Source: Polytrichum commune (taxonomy: Eukaryota > Streptophyta > Polytrichopsida > Polytrichales > Polytrichaceae). Taken from it: 60,000 bases of DNA. The stretch covers positions 25,794,001 to 25,854,000 of the forward strand of contig OX485806.1 of NCBI GenBank assembly GCA_950295325.1, written 5' to 3'. A model generated the notes under the pieces. It did no database searches. It was not told the DNA's origin and was given only the letters and a program-made list of their open reading frames with translations. This document shows positions 45,311 through 57,049 of this stretch, piece by piece (position 1 is the first letter of the stretch; each line of letters starts with the position of its first letter). Made by a program: the position numbers and the translations under genes.

Positions 45311-47400
45311 TGTTCTTAACAAGCCCAAGGGTGTGATTCTTCCTTAGATGGTGGGGAACTTTTCATTATGACACATTGGTCTACTTGCACACGAGTGTTT
45401 TTGTTTTGTTTTGTTTTGGTGTCGCACGTGTGCATTGTTAAGTTTGCCGGTGTTATGGTGAGGACCTTGCCACACACTAGGGGGAGGTTTGGTATAGGCT
45501 TAATTGTCGCTTGCGTAGTGGCTTGAGTGTTTTCACTAAAGAGGAAGGCATGGACTGATGATCAACATTGCCTCTCTTGAGTGTAAGTTTATCTAAGGTG
45601 AACGAGCCCATTGCGATTTATTTCAGGAGGTGTGGTTAATTCTGATGTGCACTTAACCTAGGAATAAAAATCTAGTTGATTAGCAAATCTTGTACAAATC
45701 CCATGTCATAAGAATGAGATTGAGGTCACCGTGACTCAATTTATGACAAAAATTTAAAGTGCAGATATATGGTGACCTTCTTTAGTAGTTTTGTAAGTAC
45801 ACCTAAATTAAGCAATTAGTGTTGAGCGGGTGTTGAGCGTTGGAATTTTGGTACCTTAACCAATGAGTCGATGTATTAATTCTTAGAATATTAATTACAA
45901 AGTTCATTTACGACAAATGTTGACCCATTTTTACCCAAAAACATGTGTTTGAATGAGATTAGTGGGAGCAAGCATGGTCAAGTATATAGAAAAAATGCTC
46001 CGATGTACTAAAACCATAATTGTTTTTGGTCAAACACCTGAAAGTAGTAGTGAAGTGTTGATTAGATTGGATGTTTTTCCATGGTGCACTCCATTGTTGT
46101 GTTAGGTACTCAAATATAAAATATTAAAATGAGATCTTCAAAATGTATCATTAAACATATTGATAAAAAGGTAATGGCTAAATCTGGGCTTTGGATGTAA
46201 ATTTCATGACCATGAATATTTTGAAGTTGGATTTTTTCATATTCCTTGAATTCATTATAAACTTGAGGGCACCATCACAAAAATTTGTTAAAAACACAAA
46301 TTTAATGTATTTTCATCATGTTCTAAATTTTTTTAGAGAACTACATGCTCAATATATCTACTTCCAAACTACTTGCACCGTCTTCTAAATAATGTAGACT
46401 TTTCTTTGAATTTTTTTTCATCATAAATTGCTTGACTTTGTAGATCAATGTGTTTTTCAAATGTTTATGATTTTCTCCTTCACAAAAATCAAAGTTAATA
46501 TATAATTTTGAATTACTTTCACTTAAACCTACATAGGGTAATGGAGTTGTGTACTTGATTGTGCTTGTGCTGTGGTGTTCAAATGAAGAACATCTACCTT
46601 AAGAAGTACATGTTTCAGAGTTTGAGATTGATACAATCCATGTCACCTAGATTCTCAAGGCTACATCTGAATCTAAAAAAGGATGATGCGTGATCTCCAT
46701 GTTGACACTTCTTGTAGTGTGAGTGCCCCATTGTGATATCCACCATCAAATTCTCCTTCTTTTTGTGCCCAATAGATGCAATACCACTAGTGTGGACCTT
46801 AACTAGTTAATTAATATTGATGCCAAAGTCATATTATGTGTCACTAAAAGTAATCAAGGGTGGGAAAAAAATTGAGATTTAAACACTAATGTGTACACTA
46901 ACGTGAATACAAGTCATTTGGTCCTAACTTGCTCATGAGGTTCCTCCTTCATAACCAATCAAGGCCAGTGATGATGGTATGACACTAATCTTATAGTTAA
47001 TCAACTCCTTCATATCAAGGACAACTTCAAGCATAACATATTAGCATTTGTAATCACTATTCCTCATGATAAATAATGTGAGAGCACCTTAAACCAAGAT
47101 AACCTCAAAACCGACAACCTCAAAAGCTTGCATAATAAGTACATGTTGATTTTGAGAATGCTCATCATGTGAACATGAGACGCCCCCTAACGGTTTTGGA
47201 TGCCAACATAATCTTCACTTCAAAAAATTGTAATACACCAAGTCTTCTTTTCTTTTGAATTAAGACTAACTTTTTTTCGGTCCATACAACTATCACATGT
47301 GTGCCAAATAACTCCATTTCTCAGGGTAAGGTGCTCCTACCTTATACACATGAAAACAAGAAGATGCAATGATGAGGTTTATCACATTATCCATTCTAAA
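45310..47400. other. Gene-free AT-rich stretch
   Basis: No recognisable protein, RNA gene or repeat terminus. The plus open frame at 46191-46388 is AT-rich and has no motif. Confidence 0.4.
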
Positions 47401-47407
47401 ACTCTTA

Positions 47408-47729
47408 TCCAGATCTGTTAAGTGTAATTGTGACGTTTATAGCTGTATCTTTGCTAGTTGTTAACGTGTTTGCGGATCTTGACGGTTTTTAAATGTTAAA
47501 AGAACGGATATTATATCCAGATTTGTTAAGTGTAATTGTGATGTTCATAGCCGTATCTTTGCTAGTTGTTAACGTGTTTGCGGATCTTGACAGTTTTTTA
47601 ATGTTAAAAGAACGGATATTATATCCAGATTTGTTAAGTGTAATTGTGATGTTCATAGCTGTATCTTTGCTAGTTCTTAACGTGTTTGCGGATCTTGACG
47701 GTTTTTTAATGTTAAAAGAACGGATATTA
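47408..47729 (+). repeat. Three tandem 108-bp units open on both strands
   Basis: Units start TCCAGAT(C/T)TGTTAAGTG at 47408, 47516 and 47624. Period is exactly 108 bp (36 codons) with only a few differences. The plus frame reads LLSVIVMFIAVSLLVVNVFA, one membrane span per unit, and the minus frame is also open. The first unit has a TAA from a T/A change. After the third unit the frame goes on to 47813 as LAFATITIILFWVEMSLFFV, a further hydrophobic stretch. No ATG-led gene of normal form is visible, so this may be a membrane-protein fragment or a minisatellite. Confidence 0.75.
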
Positions 47730-47814
47730 GCATTTGCGACCATCACGATCATTTTGTTTTGGGTCGAAATGTCTCTATTCTTTGTCTCCATGCATGAAGA
47801 GAATCGAAGGTAAC

Positions 47815-49240
47815 AGCACTTGCCAACAAATGCTCATGTGCAACTCTTCCAAAGTCGCGAATATAGGCTGTGACCCACCTACTTTCATGTCCTGGTACAT
47901 GTTGAAGAGAGATTAAAAAAAACAAATTTGAGCATCAGTCTTTAGCTGCATTCATGTGCCATCACTCCTTGGCATCAATACATAACTCACACTTAAACCA
48001 GATGCTTGATGGATTCATCACTTTACACTAAGGTATGTGAGTATCATTCAGTTATTTTGTCATTTTTTTCTTCATCTTCTGATGAGCAGATTAACGTAGT
48101 AAATTAACTTGTGTTGCCTGAGCAAATCTATGATGAAGCATCAATAAAAATTGGATTTTTCTTGATTTATTTATAATCAACGAAAGGTAATTGTGTGCTT
48201 ATTTTATAAATGATTCATGTTATCTACGTCTCTCCAATTGTGTTGATGATTGAGTCTAGATTGGTCATTACATTTTCAAGTTGTAGTCCAATCTCTTTTC
48301 AACATGTGTCTTTCACGTGTCGTTTATTCTTCCATCCACACTTAACTACAAAATCACTCATATATGGGGGCAAAATCAAGAAATGTAACCGTTAAATTAC
48401 GAGGCCTTGAAGGACCTCATCCGAGTTTCGCACCATAGAAAATTGAAGTTGAATTATGCGGAGTCGCGTGCTTTCAAGTGCAACAATAGATGCAATCGGA
48501 CCCTCAACCAAAATCATATAGCATCGCCATCCTATTCCTAATGGCCTTCCCACACACTCAACTACACCAAGGATTTGCATAAGATTTTGAAGTGTCATGG
48601 TGGGTCCAATTTTGTGTTAGTCCCGACCTTTTTAGGGTGGGTCTAGAAGACAATGAAACATTTATTTAGTTCATGCCATGTAGGACTCCATGTTGGTGTT
48701 TTGTCCATTCGATTTGTCTTGGTTCCCTACACCCTCGAGCTCTAGTGTAAAGGAAAGTGTGACAGTTTTAGCCTCTTCCACCAGTGAGAGATGTTAGATT
48801 TCAATGGCCACGGGCCCTCAAGCTCTATAGTAAAACACCCCTAAGTTCAGAGTTGCTATTGTTTCTCTTGAACCCCCACATGACAGCCATAAATACCAAG
48901 TTTTCTTAGGAACTTGTCATGGCAAAGGCTTCACATGCACATCTCGTTATCATAATAAAACAAAATAAGCTTTAGTGTTGTGTGCACTAACGTGAATGGG
49001 AGACCATTCTCCCTTGCACCAATTATACCAATTATACCAATCTTCAAGATAAGGATATTGCCTTCCTTTTGGAATTTGGTCTCCATCTCACTACTACTAC
49101 TAATCTATGGGCGTCAAGACTACGATGTCTATTTTATTTTCCTCATTTTACAATATATCTAGTTTGTCAATTATGCCATTCGTTACAATTTTGACACATC
49201 TCCGCGGCAACCTTTGTACCTCAACATGTGGATACTTCAA
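47815..49240. other. Gene-free stretch
   Basis: No open frame with motifs, no RNA gene and no clear transposon ends. The minus open frame at 48392-48598 is unsupported. Confidence 0.4.
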
Positions 49241-49244
49241 CCTT

Positions 49245-49430
49245 GCACCAATGTCCAGGGAGATTTTTGGGCATGATTAGGCAAGATCCTAGTGTTTCCA
49301 AGTCTTTCGGTTTTTCTTTATGAATTTGAGGTATATTCTTGAAATTCCTCTAAAATGATGGGTAATTGTCTTGAAGTCTTGAACCTCAACCAGTTATTCC
49401 TTAATCTCAACCGGTTGATCTGTAACTACA
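49245..49430 (-). repeat. Dispersed repeat R, copy 2 (inverted)
   Basis: It mirrors 4860-5110: CCAGGGAGATTTTTGGGCAT, CTAGTGTTTCCAAGTC, CTCTAAAATGATGGGTAATT, AACCTCAACCAG and TCTCAACCGGTTGA. It directly abuts the C2 element that follows. A piece of it (GCCGGTTGAGG) also follows the inverted C2 copy near 53990. Confidence 0.55.
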
Positions 49431-49738
49431 CTAAATAGTGTTTGATTATATTTAATCTTGTTACCACCCTACCTTGCTCAACACTAATTTTGAATTCTTT
49501 GATAATTAGTGTTAGAAGATTTGTTAGAAGATATGTTGGAACTCTCCTTTTATCATTGTTATTTTCTTATTCATATCCTTACTAACACTAAATTCAAACA
49601 TGTAACTACCACATATTATCATAGTTGATATTTAGTGTTTGAGTTTACATTTAATGTTACTTACTTTCATAAGGTTATTGATCTTTAGTGTATGCGTCCA
49701 TATTAGTATATCAAACACTAACTATCCTATTTAGTGTA
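49428..49738 (+). mobile_element. CACTA-ended MITE family C2, copy 1
   Basis: It starts ACACTAAATAGTGTTTGA and ends TCCTATTTAGTGTAG, with multiple inner TTAGTGTT/AACACTAA motifs of both orientations. It is matched in inverted orientation by 53662-53958. It resembles C1 at the tips but not inside. No coding capacity. Confidence 0.6.
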
Positions 49739-49739
49739 G

Positions 49740-51166
49740 TGGTTAATTAGCCCTTGAATGGTCATTGTTTTAATAGAAATATGAATTTAATTGTTATGCA
49801 AGAAGGTGCAAAATTAGTGCTTTCTCCCCCTATTCATTGGCTCGCGCATGATACAACCTCTTTAGTGTAAGTTACACAAGTGCCCCCCCCCCCCATGCTC
49901 ATGCGAATACTATACGCCTCCAAAGGCGAAGTGTAGTTCCAAACTTTTGGGTTTGCTTGGCCGTCTACTAGGGTATATAACGCCAAGCTGTGCTCACAAT
50001 TCAAACTTGCTTCCATAACCGCCAAGCTCTTGAGCACAATGTAGTTCCTCATCTCACGGCAACCCCTTTTGGCTTGACTAAGTTTTTGTGTGTGCGTGAC
50101 CCATCTATCTTTCAACATCTAACCATTCATGTCATACATGTAAGAAATTGCATCGTCACTCAAATGTTAAATTTATTTCAAAAAAGAAAACAAAAGAATT
50201 GTACCATTTAGGGAACTCCAAATGGTTGTCCACCCTAATTGGGATAAAGGGTGTACCACCACTTCCTATTCTCTACTGGAGAAACTCACCAATACCGAAG
50301 TATGTTTTATTTAAGTAAGTTTGGACATATTTTTAGAATCTAGATTTTTTTCGTTGCTTCATAGTATCATAGGATCTTATGATACGCTTCCGATATACCT
50401 AGGTTTTATGAAAGATGTGTGAATCTTTAGTGACTACTTAAAGCTGTGCTATTAAAATATGATGAAAAATGTTAAATATATAAAAATAAGTGTTGAATAG
50501 TGAAAATACAATTTTAGAGCCGATATGATAGTATTATAATGAACTTTGTAAATTCAATTAAAGGATCTTATCATACAATCTCATCGTAAGATCCTAAGAT
50601 AGAATTCAACATATCATAATCTGGACTTGGACTTAGTCAAGTTTTACTTAAATATGTGTTAAATGCATGTCATACGACAACTTTCTCTCATTACCCCTCA
50701 TAATATCTTTTCAAGCGTGATGAGAAGTCCGACATGTTTTTAAAATCCATAAATTTGAATACATGTTAAGTAGAAGTACACGTGTTTGGTGTGCCAAATG
50801 GGATTTGATATCTTTGGATTTAGGAATGCAAATGCCTACATTGATGACAAAAACCAAGCCCATACAACAAATGTAAGTTATATTCATATAGGAAATAAAC
50901 ATTGAGGATTTCGGAAATACAAAAATGACCGTCGTCGTAAAATCATAGGGCTTCTGCCTATGGGAGCTCCTACCATTATAGTCAAAGTGAACAATGTGTG
51001 TAATTATAGCACTCACTTTTGTAAAGATCATCTCGAAACTCCTTGCACATTGTTTCATCAATGCTCTCAAACTGAACAAGTAACAAAGCAAGCTCACATT
51101 AAATGATGTCATGTAAGTTTTAAGTCCATGCTAAATTTTGGGGATCTAATATCTTGCCCACTTTAC
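49740..51166. other. Gene-free AT-rich stretch with a C run
   Basis: A homopolymer C run lies at about 49884-49894. The minus frame at 50711-51112 (133 codons) has no motif, and its composition follows base bias. No gene or RNA is seen. Confidence 0.4.
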
Positions 51167-51551
51167 TACACTAAATATTGTAATTAGTGTCACCAATTCT
51201 ATTTATCTTGCTCAATACTAATTGTAAACCGTCCGTGTCACCAACACTATTAAATAGAAAGTTAAGATTACATGTCGTTCCTTGTAAGAGAATTTGGGCG
51301 TTCTAAATTTACAATATTGCAAAATAGTCTTAGTTACTAAGTAATTTTCATCCAAATGTGGATCATCCACTACAATATTTCATTACAAAAACATCAGGAT
51401 GCAGAACACACCAAACTTTGTTTCAAATCTACCATTTGGATGAACTAAAAGAAAGTTGGGATGACATGCATTAGAGAAGTTAACTTACCACAATGACCTA
51501 AACTACCATATGACACCATTTAGTGATACCATATGATACAATATTTAGTCT
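51167..51551 (-). mobile_element. CACTA-ended MITE family C1, copy 5 (inverted)
   Basis: It begins ACACTAAATATTGTAATTAG and holds ATCTTGCTCAATACTAATTG, TTTTCATCCAAATGTGG and ACCATATGACACCATTTAGT. The right end carries an extra duplicated ATACCATATGATAC segment. More decayed than copies 3 and 4. Confidence 0.6.
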
Positions 51552-53661
51552 AGTTTCTAGTTGATAGAATAGTGTGGTATTCTACTATAATGGTCACCAC
51601 ACCAAATCGAGCTAACTAAAATTAGTGACATTGGTTTGAAATGATAAAGCCGACACTAAAGAGAAGAATCTCTAGTGTACCCTTTGCCACAAACCTAAGA
51701 GTCCAAGCTACAGGAGTCACACAAAGGAAACTTGGCGATCTGAATTGATATTTTATATCACTAACATTTATTATGTATTGTCTTCAATCGGCATGTCATG
51801 CGGCGTATCATGCTAACTTACTTACAAGAGGGTTGGCATGATCCATGTGTAAGGTAGGCTCCTTGACTTGTGTCATATATGCCATGTCATGTCATGTCAT
51901 GTTACACAATACTATATGATGCAACTCCAAGTCATGAGATTGCTACGTAAGTGACTTGCTCATCATACTATTCGAGCCATCGAGACCTGGATTGGGTTGA
52001 TGATGTGACGACACAAGGGGTGCACCTACATCTGATTTATGTATACACGTGCGAGAACCCCTTGTTTAATGGGGGAGGAGGGGGGGGGGGGGATTTTCCT
52101 TCATATGTTGAATATTTTCCACCCTATAAGTAGCTAAATGTCTACAGCTAGATGATATTTTTAAGAGCCTATCATTATATATAATTTTTAAAGTCGCATA
52201 ATTATGATCACCCTATCTTATTTATAAATAGAAAAAATTCCGTGCGAATAATTCGCACATACATTACGCAAACAATACACTATGCGTGCATTACACTGCA
52301 AATATTACTTTGCACATTACACACATACAACCATCATGTTATAAATGTTAGTATACTGTGTATGGTTCTTGAACCCCCCAGGAAACCCTAAATAAGCTAG
52401 CCAACCCTTACATCACCGGATGATGGTATTCTTCATCCAAAGGTGACCATTTTAACAAATCCATCCACATGTCCACATAAATATTGCCTATTTCTTATCC
52501 AATGCCACTAATGATAAATGATTTATGTTGAATCTATAAATTTTAAAAAATTAACTTAATTCAATCTAATCTACTTTACATCTAAATTCTTAAAAATTAT
52601 AATCTAAACCAAACTGTACATTATATATAATTCCCAAATTCACATTTAGGGGACAATGTTGTATATCTAAGAAAAATGTATAAATTATGTGTCTTAAATA
52701 AAATCCACCCTACATTTCTCACATGTGATATTCTACATTTTCGCGAGTCCCCTCCCCCCCCCCCTAGTGTGACAATTTGCATCTTTGGCTATCAAGTTGG
52801 TCATCCATCCGTTTCTAAATATATGTATGATTTTCAGCTAGGGAGGTCACTTGTGATTGTAGTTTACAAAACCACCAATATTAAAATGTAGGCTCCTTTG
52901 GAACTAGGATTTAAGTATATTTAGATTATGCATGAATTTTGGAGGATTTCGACATACACTAGATCACAAAACAACACAAATTTGGTGGTTGGCGAACATG
53001 AAATACAAACATTTGAAGTTGTGGTTGTTGTGTTGTTGTTTTTGTTGTTGTCGTTTGATGTTTTTGTCCTCACAAGTGCACATCTCTTATTATTTTTGGA
53101 AAAGTGGTTTGTCCAAATAAATTTAAATGTCGGTTCTGAAGGTAATATAGGTACTTAACAATGATGAAGGAGGCTATAAGTAACATAGATTTCCATAATA
53201 AATTTAAAGAGGATTATTAAAGTAATTTCATTATAAGCCAAATTGATAAATATTCTCATAATAGGCCATTATATTATAGTCTTCATGAGTATTCCTCTTG
53301 AACATAGTCTGAGGGTTTAGTAAGCTCCTACACGGAGTGAGCTTCCCATACTGTTGAAAAGCAATTCTAGGTTCTTGGATTGTGTTCTTGAATCTCACAA
53401 CAACAATCACAAGATGTCCTAGTACTATGAGGGCATGTTTACATTAGGGTTTGGGTTCAAGAAACTTGTGTTAACCATCCACAACACCCCTTTGTGGACT
53501 TTACTTTTGGAGTCAAGATTAAATCCAAATTGGGTGGACTTGGCACTTGATTTCTGTATTATTTGTTTTGGACTTGGATGTTGGTGTAAACTCTTAGATC
53601 TCAAAATACTCTCTTGATAAATAGGATTGCACAATTCCAAGCTTTTGTGGTCTTGGACGCG
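51552..53661. other. Gene-free AT-rich stretch with short simple repeats
   Basis: It includes an (ATGTC)4-5 run at about 51883-51903, a G run at about 52079-52093 and a C run at about 52750-52764. Open frames at 52.7-53.6 kb lack motifs. No gene is seen. Confidence 0.45.
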
Positions 53662-53958
53662 ACACTAAATAGGATATTTCGTGTTTGATACATTAAATAC
53701 AAACGCATACACTAAAATATCAATAACCCTATGAATCATCAAACATAAACTCAAACACTAAACATCAACAATGGTAATATACGGAAGTTGCATGTTTGAA
53801 TTGAGTGTTAGTAAGGATATGGGGAAAGAAAATATCAATGATAAAAAGAGAATTCCAAAATATCTTCTAGCATATCTTCTAACACTAATTATCAAAACAT
53901 TGAAAATGAGTGTTGAGCAAGGTAGGGTGTTAACATCATTAAATAGATTCAAACACTA
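53662..53958 (-). mobile_element. CACTA-ended MITE family C2, copy 2 (inverted)
   Basis: It starts ACACTAAATAGGATATTTCG, holds ACAAACGCATACACTAAA, CAATAACCCTATGAATCATC and TCTTCTAACACTAATTATC, and ends near TCAAACACTAGT. It is the reverse complement of 49428-49738, about 4 kb away. Confidence 0.6.
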
Positions 53959-54194
53959 GTAATGTAATTGGGCCACCCTTATTATAAGCCGGTTGAGGAT
54001 ACAAAGGACATTTTTGTAAACTTTTCTTGAGGTTGAAGACATGGAGCTCCCAAGAAAAAGTTCCCCATTCCCAACAAGAACATTTGGAGTGCTCATCATC
54101 TCAGATCTCACTAACATGGAGTGTGTGTGTTGGAGGCAAGTACAATGAGCATAGATTGTAGCAAGTGACCCTCGCGACATGGTGTACTAGTAGT

Positions 54195-55015
54195 ACATAA
54201 AGTCTAACCTCATTAATACGACACCCTCGATATTATGACACATTTTTGCGAGACGAAACTTTTAGTTCAAAACTCCCTCTTTTATACAACTTGATAATGC
54301 AACATTTGGAATCTCCAGTTTGTCATATTAAAGAGGTAGTTAATGTTAAAATTCTTTTCATCTATGTTATGTACATCTAAAATATATCCATTTTCACTTG
54401 GGAACTACTTGGAAACTTCACTTATCATTGGGAACTTAATGAGAATTAGGATTACTAGTGTAGAATGGACATGGTTAGGAGTAGAGTGGCCTCCTGCCTA
54501 GATGGAAGGGGAAGAAATTAATGAGCTAGAACTGAGTACTGATGAGTTGGCGGATGTTGCTTTGGGAACCAATTCTACACAAGACTTCCACCTACTGTAA
54601 AGATTAGTGATGCTAACGTCAAGCATCATTGTTGTCTAGTTTCTTATTAAATAATTTTTTATATTTTGATGTTAATAAAATTATTAGTTTACAAAAGTTA
54701 GTAGGGAACTTAAATAAGATAACAGTTGTCAACTTGGGTAGGCAGCGCTAGAAATCTTTGGACTCCTATTTCAAGAGTTCTTGAAAATGTTTGTATTTGT
54801 TTGGAGTTATAAGTCATTATTTCACACCATCTATATTGCTTAAACTCGTTGTATATATTTTTAAGCTCGTATTACTTATGTTTTCGTACTCCATCAATAA
54901 TACGACAACTTTACGCCATTTGTCATATTAAAGAGAAGACGATACCTCCATAATACGAATTTTTGTGTTTCCCTAACGTGTCATACTAAAGAGGGAGAAC
55001 AGTATTAGTCGTGTC
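54195..55015. mobile_element. pogo/Tigger-like element, non-autonomous
   Basis: The left end reads AGTCTAACCTCATTAATACG then ACACCCTCGATATTATGACA. The right end, read in reverse, is TACTGTTCTCCCTCTTTAGT then ATGACACG. Internal motifs GTCATATTAAAGAG and TAATACGACAACTTTACG repeat the theme. Terminal repeats of the form AACCTCGTTAATACGACA are known for the pogo/Tigger branch of Tc1/mariner. A short frame near 54503 (GEEINELELSTDELADV) might be the end of a transposase; the rest is missing. Confidence 0.55.
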
Positions 55016-55409
55016 GCTAGAATCACATGAGGGTTGTTGATTCTAGAAAATTTGTCTGAGTTGCAAACAAAACTTTGATGTAACTTCTCCATCAACTGTG
55101 AAGCTCACCTGTCTTGAGAAATTCGGCGGCAATCTGATGTGAAGAACACACAGATTGCAGAAGGAATGAATGCATGATTTCCTGGAGGACATTACAGTTG
55201 CTTACAGCGACATTGAATGCACTTATGGTGAATTAGGTTCGTTGTCCGATATTGAAATGCCTACATTGGTGTAGTGATCATATATCTGCCCGCATTTGGA
55301 ATGACAACTTTCAACATTCTACTCAAATCTGCGGAGCTTGACAACGAGCACAGGAGCCCCAGGTAGGATTGACTTAAAGACAGTGACATAGAATACTGTT
55401 GCTAGGTGT

Positions 55410-56215
55410 TCGAAAATTTATTCAAGCTTCCAATAAACATACACATGTATATCAAGAAGCAGCAACTCCTTATCGATACTATATCCAGACACAATTATGG
55501 GCTGCTACAAAGCAGCGAAGCGTCGGATAATACACTAGATCTCTAAAACTTTCATCCTGCAAATGAGCAACTGCACGTGTACTAGTACGAAGAGATGATA
55601 TACATCCATCTTCAAACATCGCACAGATTGAATCACTTAAGGTTCAGATACACTTCACTTAGGGGTAGAAGGTGCTGTATACATAGTTACTCTCTTGGAG
55701 GAGTTCAAAGTAAAGGGAGGAAACTCACAAGATTCATACAAATGAGACGAATGCCCTAAACCGAATTCTGCACCTTCCGATTCATACCTCCGGATCACTT
55801 GACAGTTCTGTTATTGCGACCCCGGTAGAGAAGAAAGCTGTATGACAAGATTTGTGCAACTAAAACGACGACCTCAGCCCAAGTAACGTCTCTAAAAACA
55901 ATCATGAGCAACGCCTCGAACACCTACTGAATCTCTCAGTTTGCAACCCGCAATGTAGCAAGCACGCGACCGGCAACCATCGTGGCTGCTACATGAATTT
56001 CTCCGCATGATTTTCGGAACCAAAATTTCACCTTTCGGTTCAAGCCTCGCCCTCCAAACACCGTACAGAGAAAACAACTAATGCTCAGATCCACAACTCC
56101 GTAAGTTGCCTTCTCGGCAAAGAATATAAAGGAGAAGATCTGTACACCTGAGACAACAAGCACAACACAAGCAGCACCAAAGAGACGCCTTGCTAGAGAT
56201 CAGGTAATAGGTGTC
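55410..56215 (-). pseudogene. Two degenerate copies of the 3' region of the next gene
   Basis: Copy A (about 55410-55560) and copy B (about 55890-56080) match 56210-56470, the 3' UTR/end of the small secreted-protein gene. Shared landmarks are TTATTCAAGCTTCCAA/TTATTCAGCTTCCAAAG, CAATTATGGGCTGCTA (A), GCAACGCCTC..CCTACTG.ATCTCT (B), TTGCAA..GCAATGTAG, and CATGGCTGC-like. No coding part equivalent to the signal peptide remains in either copy. Confidence 0.6.
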
Positions 56216-56482
56216 CAAAGCTTTATTCAGCTTCCAAAGAATATACATTCAGAAGCATCAGCAACTACATAATCTATGTCCAGAAACAATTATGGGCTGC
56301 TATGGCAACGCCTCAAATAACCTACTGGATCTCTTTAAAATTTGCAACTTGCAATGTAGAAAGTATTTAACAACCCTCATGGCTGCGCACGTTTCTCCAC
56401 ATTTCCCCGCCCGAAAGCCAAATTCTTCAGCTTTCGAAGCCTCGACCTTCAACCAGCATACGGATTCATACCCTTCAACCAC

Positions 56483-56995
56483 CTATGGATCAGATGATTC
56501 AGTCCACTCGACAGTCTCAGTCTTGTCAGTGTTCCCTTCCAAGGTGAATGAGGCAGCCTTCCTAGTTTCACCTCCGGTAGCACCAGTTCCAGCGCTCCTA
56601 ACAGCCAACCCTTGATCGTATTCCGGGTTCGGGTCTACAGCGTAGTTGTAACTCACACCCTGGGAAGGGTTCACGTAGTTCGTCGCGGTGGAAAAACTAT
56701 TCTCCTTGGGAAAGGAATTTGGATATGTCTCTGTGTCGAATGAATCGCTGAATCTGTCGGTCATTCGTGGGGTGTCCTCCTGCATTCGTGGGGTGTCCAA
56801 ATCGTAAAGCGAAGTCTGGTAGCTCTGCACCGACTCGGTGGAGCCAAAGGATTCGGGGTCGTTCACCAATCGACCTGGTTGGGTCGATCTTTCTTCCCTG
56901 AATGAAGCGAATGCGTTAGCGTCAGATAACACCCGAGCGTGTGCGGCCACCACCATCGTCACTGCCAGAACCAAACATAACACAATCTTCGCCAT
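56483..56995 (-). CDS. Small secreted acidic protein, family unknown
   Basis: A 170-aa frame starts at the ATG of MAKIVLCLVLAVTMVVAA, a textbook signal peptide probably cut after AHA. An in-frame upstream ATG at 57040 would place 15 residues before the hydrophobic core and is less likely. The mature part is acidic and rich in Ser, Thr, Asp and Pro. It has a short internal repeat (DTPRMQEDTPRMTDRF), FSDSFDTETYPNSF, YVNPSQGVSYNYAVDPNPEY, and the C-terminus EWTESSDP. There are no cysteines after the signal peptide, no membrane segment and no domain I know. It is probably exported to the wall or apoplast. The gene is a single exon. Its 3' region has two decayed tandem copies beside it. Function unknown. 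Confidence 0.7.
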   Translation of the reverse strand: MAKIVLCLVLAVTMVVAAHARVLSDANAFASFREERSTQPGRLVNDPESFGSTESVQSYQTSLYDLDTPRMQEDTPRMTDRFSDSFDTETYPNSFPKENSFSTATNYVNPSQGVSYNYAVDPNPEYDQGLAVRSAGTGATGGETRKAASFTLEGNTDKTETVEWTESSDP

Positions 56996-57049
56996 CTCTG
57001 CAAAACTCGCCGCAAAACCTCCACCGAAATGCAGTGTCACTGAAACCTA

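Noticed and set aside
47408-47729. CRISPR-like array
   Set aside because: The units are contiguous 108-bp repeats without unique spacers, in a plant nuclear setting.
50711-51112. 133-codon minus-strand frame
   Set aside because: Composition follows base bias, with no domain or supporting context.
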